NCBI RefSeq assembly: GCF_900635815.1
Contig: NZ_LR134173.1
Span: forward strand, 2,512,001 to 2,576,000
Reading direction: 5' to 3'
Length of the DNA: 64,000 nt
Source of the DNA: Legionella cherrii
Lineage (GTDB): Bacteria; Pseudomonadota; Gammaproteobacteria; Legionellales; Legionellaceae
Shown here: piece by piece, positions 62,734 through 64,000 of the stretch
Layout of the letters: every line of letters begins with the position of its first letter
Numbering within the stretch: the stretch's first letter is position 1
Made by a program: the position numbers and the translations under genes
The notes under the pieces: model-generated
What the model saw: only the letters and a program-made list of their open reading frames with translations
What the model was told of the DNA's origin: nothing
Databases searched by the model: none

Positions 62734-64000
62734 TTAAGGTGCCTCAGTAACCGTAATTACTGAAGAAACACCTTGTGCTTTCGTATTTGGATTATACATT
62801 GCTTCCGCATAAGCAGGGGGAACAATGTATTTTCCAATATTCACTGCTTTTATTTTATAAACAATTTCTTTTGCAACAGACTCAACTCCACCAAAGAAAT
62901 TTACTCTATCTTCACGTACATCAACAAAATCCATTGTCGTATTTTTTACAGAGTCGGTTACGACTTCAAAACCGCCTGGCAACAGATCTTCAATCGCAAT
63001 ATTAGACAAATAATCATTACCTAATGCACGAATTTGAATATGTACTTCAATTTCACTTCCTAGGGTAGTTGTACTGATCGTATTTCCTTTAGCATCTCTA
63101 TATTCTCGGAAAATTTCCAGGCCTTGTTTTAAAGGAGTTTTTGGAATTTCGCGATTAAAACCTGATTGCATTAATTGATAGAAAAATGTTTTCTTATCAG
63201 GGTTGTTAAAACGTATCTTTAGGACATCAGGATTAATATCCGTTTTTTGATAATTTGCATTTGTCGATGGAACAGCGACTTCCTTATTATTAGCCATGAT
63301 CTTGGTCATCGATAAGGCTGATACTGATTCATTAGGAAGATTTGGATGATAGGCACCCAAGGCCAGACTGGTAAATCCAGATAAAACAGTATTAATTTGA
63401 TCATTATTGACTGCTTGAATTAAGCGATTGAGTAGCTCATCACCCACCTGTGGCAATAGATTGGGGAAGTGCTTCGCTACGAGATATAAATATTGAGCAT
63501 CGGCAATTGCGCTACTATAAAAATCAGTAATATAAGCCTGATTATTTTGTGGCTTATACAGACCAATTAATTGATTTGCCTCATCATGACTCTGTAGCAG
63601 TTGATACGATGCAGCAATATATGCTGACGCAATATCATTCTTCCACGCATTCGTCTTATCCTTTTCCAGATACAATTGCAGGTTCCCAAGATAATTGGTT
63701 GTAACGATTTCGTTGCGGGTTAAAATATAAATGGCATATGCCTGAATTCTTGCTGCATCCATATCAGATACATTTTGACTTGCCAAGGTTTTAAGATAGT
63801 TAATTCCGTTAAAGAACAGATCATTTGGAATATTAAATCCTTGAACTCTTGCTTCAGTTAAGAAATGCATTGCATAAACTGTTGCGAAATCATTACCTTG
63901 GTTATCACCAAGCCCTGGCCAATAACTAAAACCGCCATTGGACATCTGGCGCTGGCTTAGCATTTGAATTGCAGCGTTTACTTTTTCATTCACTTGCTTT
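62734..64000 (-). CDS. Bacterial alpha-2-macroglobulin, C-terminal part (runs off right edge)
   Basis: About 422 residues of the C-terminus are visible. The helical toroid (thioester-domain) repeats (GGFSYWPG, MHFLTEARVQG, ALSMTKIM) and the final domain (LPGGFEVVTDS, YIVPPAYAEAMYNP, VITVTEAP) match YfhM-type periplasmic alpha-2-macroglobulins. These trap proteases at the inner membrane. The frame is open to the window end, so the start is outside. Confidence 0.9.
   Translation of the reverse strand, partial: KQVNEKVNAAIQMLSQRQMSNGGFSYWPGLGDNQGNDFATVYAMHFLTEARVQGFNIPNDLFFNGINYLKTLASQNVSDMDAARIQAYAIYILTRNEIVTTNYLGNLQLYLEKDKTNAWKNDIASAYIAASYQLLQSHDEANQLIGLYKPQNNQAYITDFYSSAIADAQYLYLVAKHFPNLLPQVGDELLNRLIQAVNNDQINTVLSGFTSLALGAYHPNLPNESVSALSMTKIMANNKEVAVPSTNANYQKTDINPDVLKIRFNNPDKKTFFYQLMQSGFNREIPKTPLKQGLEIFREYRDAKGNTISTTTLGSEIEVHIQIRALGNDYLSNIAIEDLLPGGFEVVTDSVKNTTMDFVDVREDRVNFFGGVESVAKEIVYKIKAVNIGKYIVPPAYAEAMYNPNTKAQGVSSVITVTEAP

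Overview
The window is AT-rich chromosomal DNA that fits the genus Legionella, species not determinable by eye. This rests on a gammaproteobacterial gene set (pilBCD, a HPF/cold-shock fusion, DUF1820, HPRT, alpha-2-macroglobulin, an N-type ATP synthase) interleaved with large, lysine/glutamate-rich, poorly conserved proteins that resemble Dot/Icm type IV effectors. Four of these have a shared promoter layout: two TTAAT half-sites 11 bp apart, then 10 bp, then a -10 hexamer. That matches the known Legionella PmrA box. Genus assignment is inference; the motifs are seen.

Layout. 1-9.7 kb: partial coiled-coil gene, amino-acid permease plus dimethylargininase, zinc alcohol dehydrogenase, Hsp20, a MaoC-phosphotransacetylase fusion coupled to acetate kinase, rhodanese, and a cupin-like protein with a PmrA-type promoter. 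9.7-14.4 kb: a multi-span membrane protein, then a two-part effector gene. Its 529-codon first frame ends two codons after the heptamer A AAA AAG, and the -1 frame continues into an ADP-ribosyltransferase domain that has no start codon of its own upstream of its catalytic region. 14.7-21.4 kb: a tight operon of DevBCA-like ABC exporter, TolC-like lipoprotein and a CopA-CopB fusion oxidase. 21.6-27.9 kb: the divergent N-ATPase operon, lacking atpR, whose place holds a palindromic repeat. 28-31.1 kb: F-box-like and dinucleotide-fold effector candidates. 31.3-35.2 kb: WYL regulator, aldo/keto reductase, EVE, GyrI-like and SDR genes. 35.4-38.8 kb: a 1132-residue effector candidate with three internal repeats and a CX5R phosphatase-like motif.

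38.9-48 kb: housekeeping genes (RlmM-like methyltransferase, SDR, HPF-CSD, CBS pair, sterol desaturase family, HAD phosphatase) and pilD-pilC-pilB. 48.4-54.7 kb: a methyltransferase, DUF1820, HPRT, GNAT-like and SDR proteins and a Legionella-type protein of unknown role. 54.8-59.7 kb: a divergent aminopeptidase N with a GASEP motif and an acidic tail, a 2H phosphoesterase and a GAF-adenylate cyclase. 59.9-61.5 kb: two adjacent proteins with a permuted papain-like His...Cys layout, one of them under a PmrA-type promoter. The window ends with a UPF0114 membrane protein and the C-terminal part of an alpha-2-macroglobulin.

The main candidates for undescribed biology are the apparent -1 frameshift joining an effector N-terminal half to an R-S-E ADP-ribosyltransferase, the PmrA-type mini-regulon that picks out four uncharacterised genes, and the copper oxidase fusion embedded in an ABC-TolC export operon. 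I saw no tRNA, rRNA, CRISPR array or intact insertion sequence.
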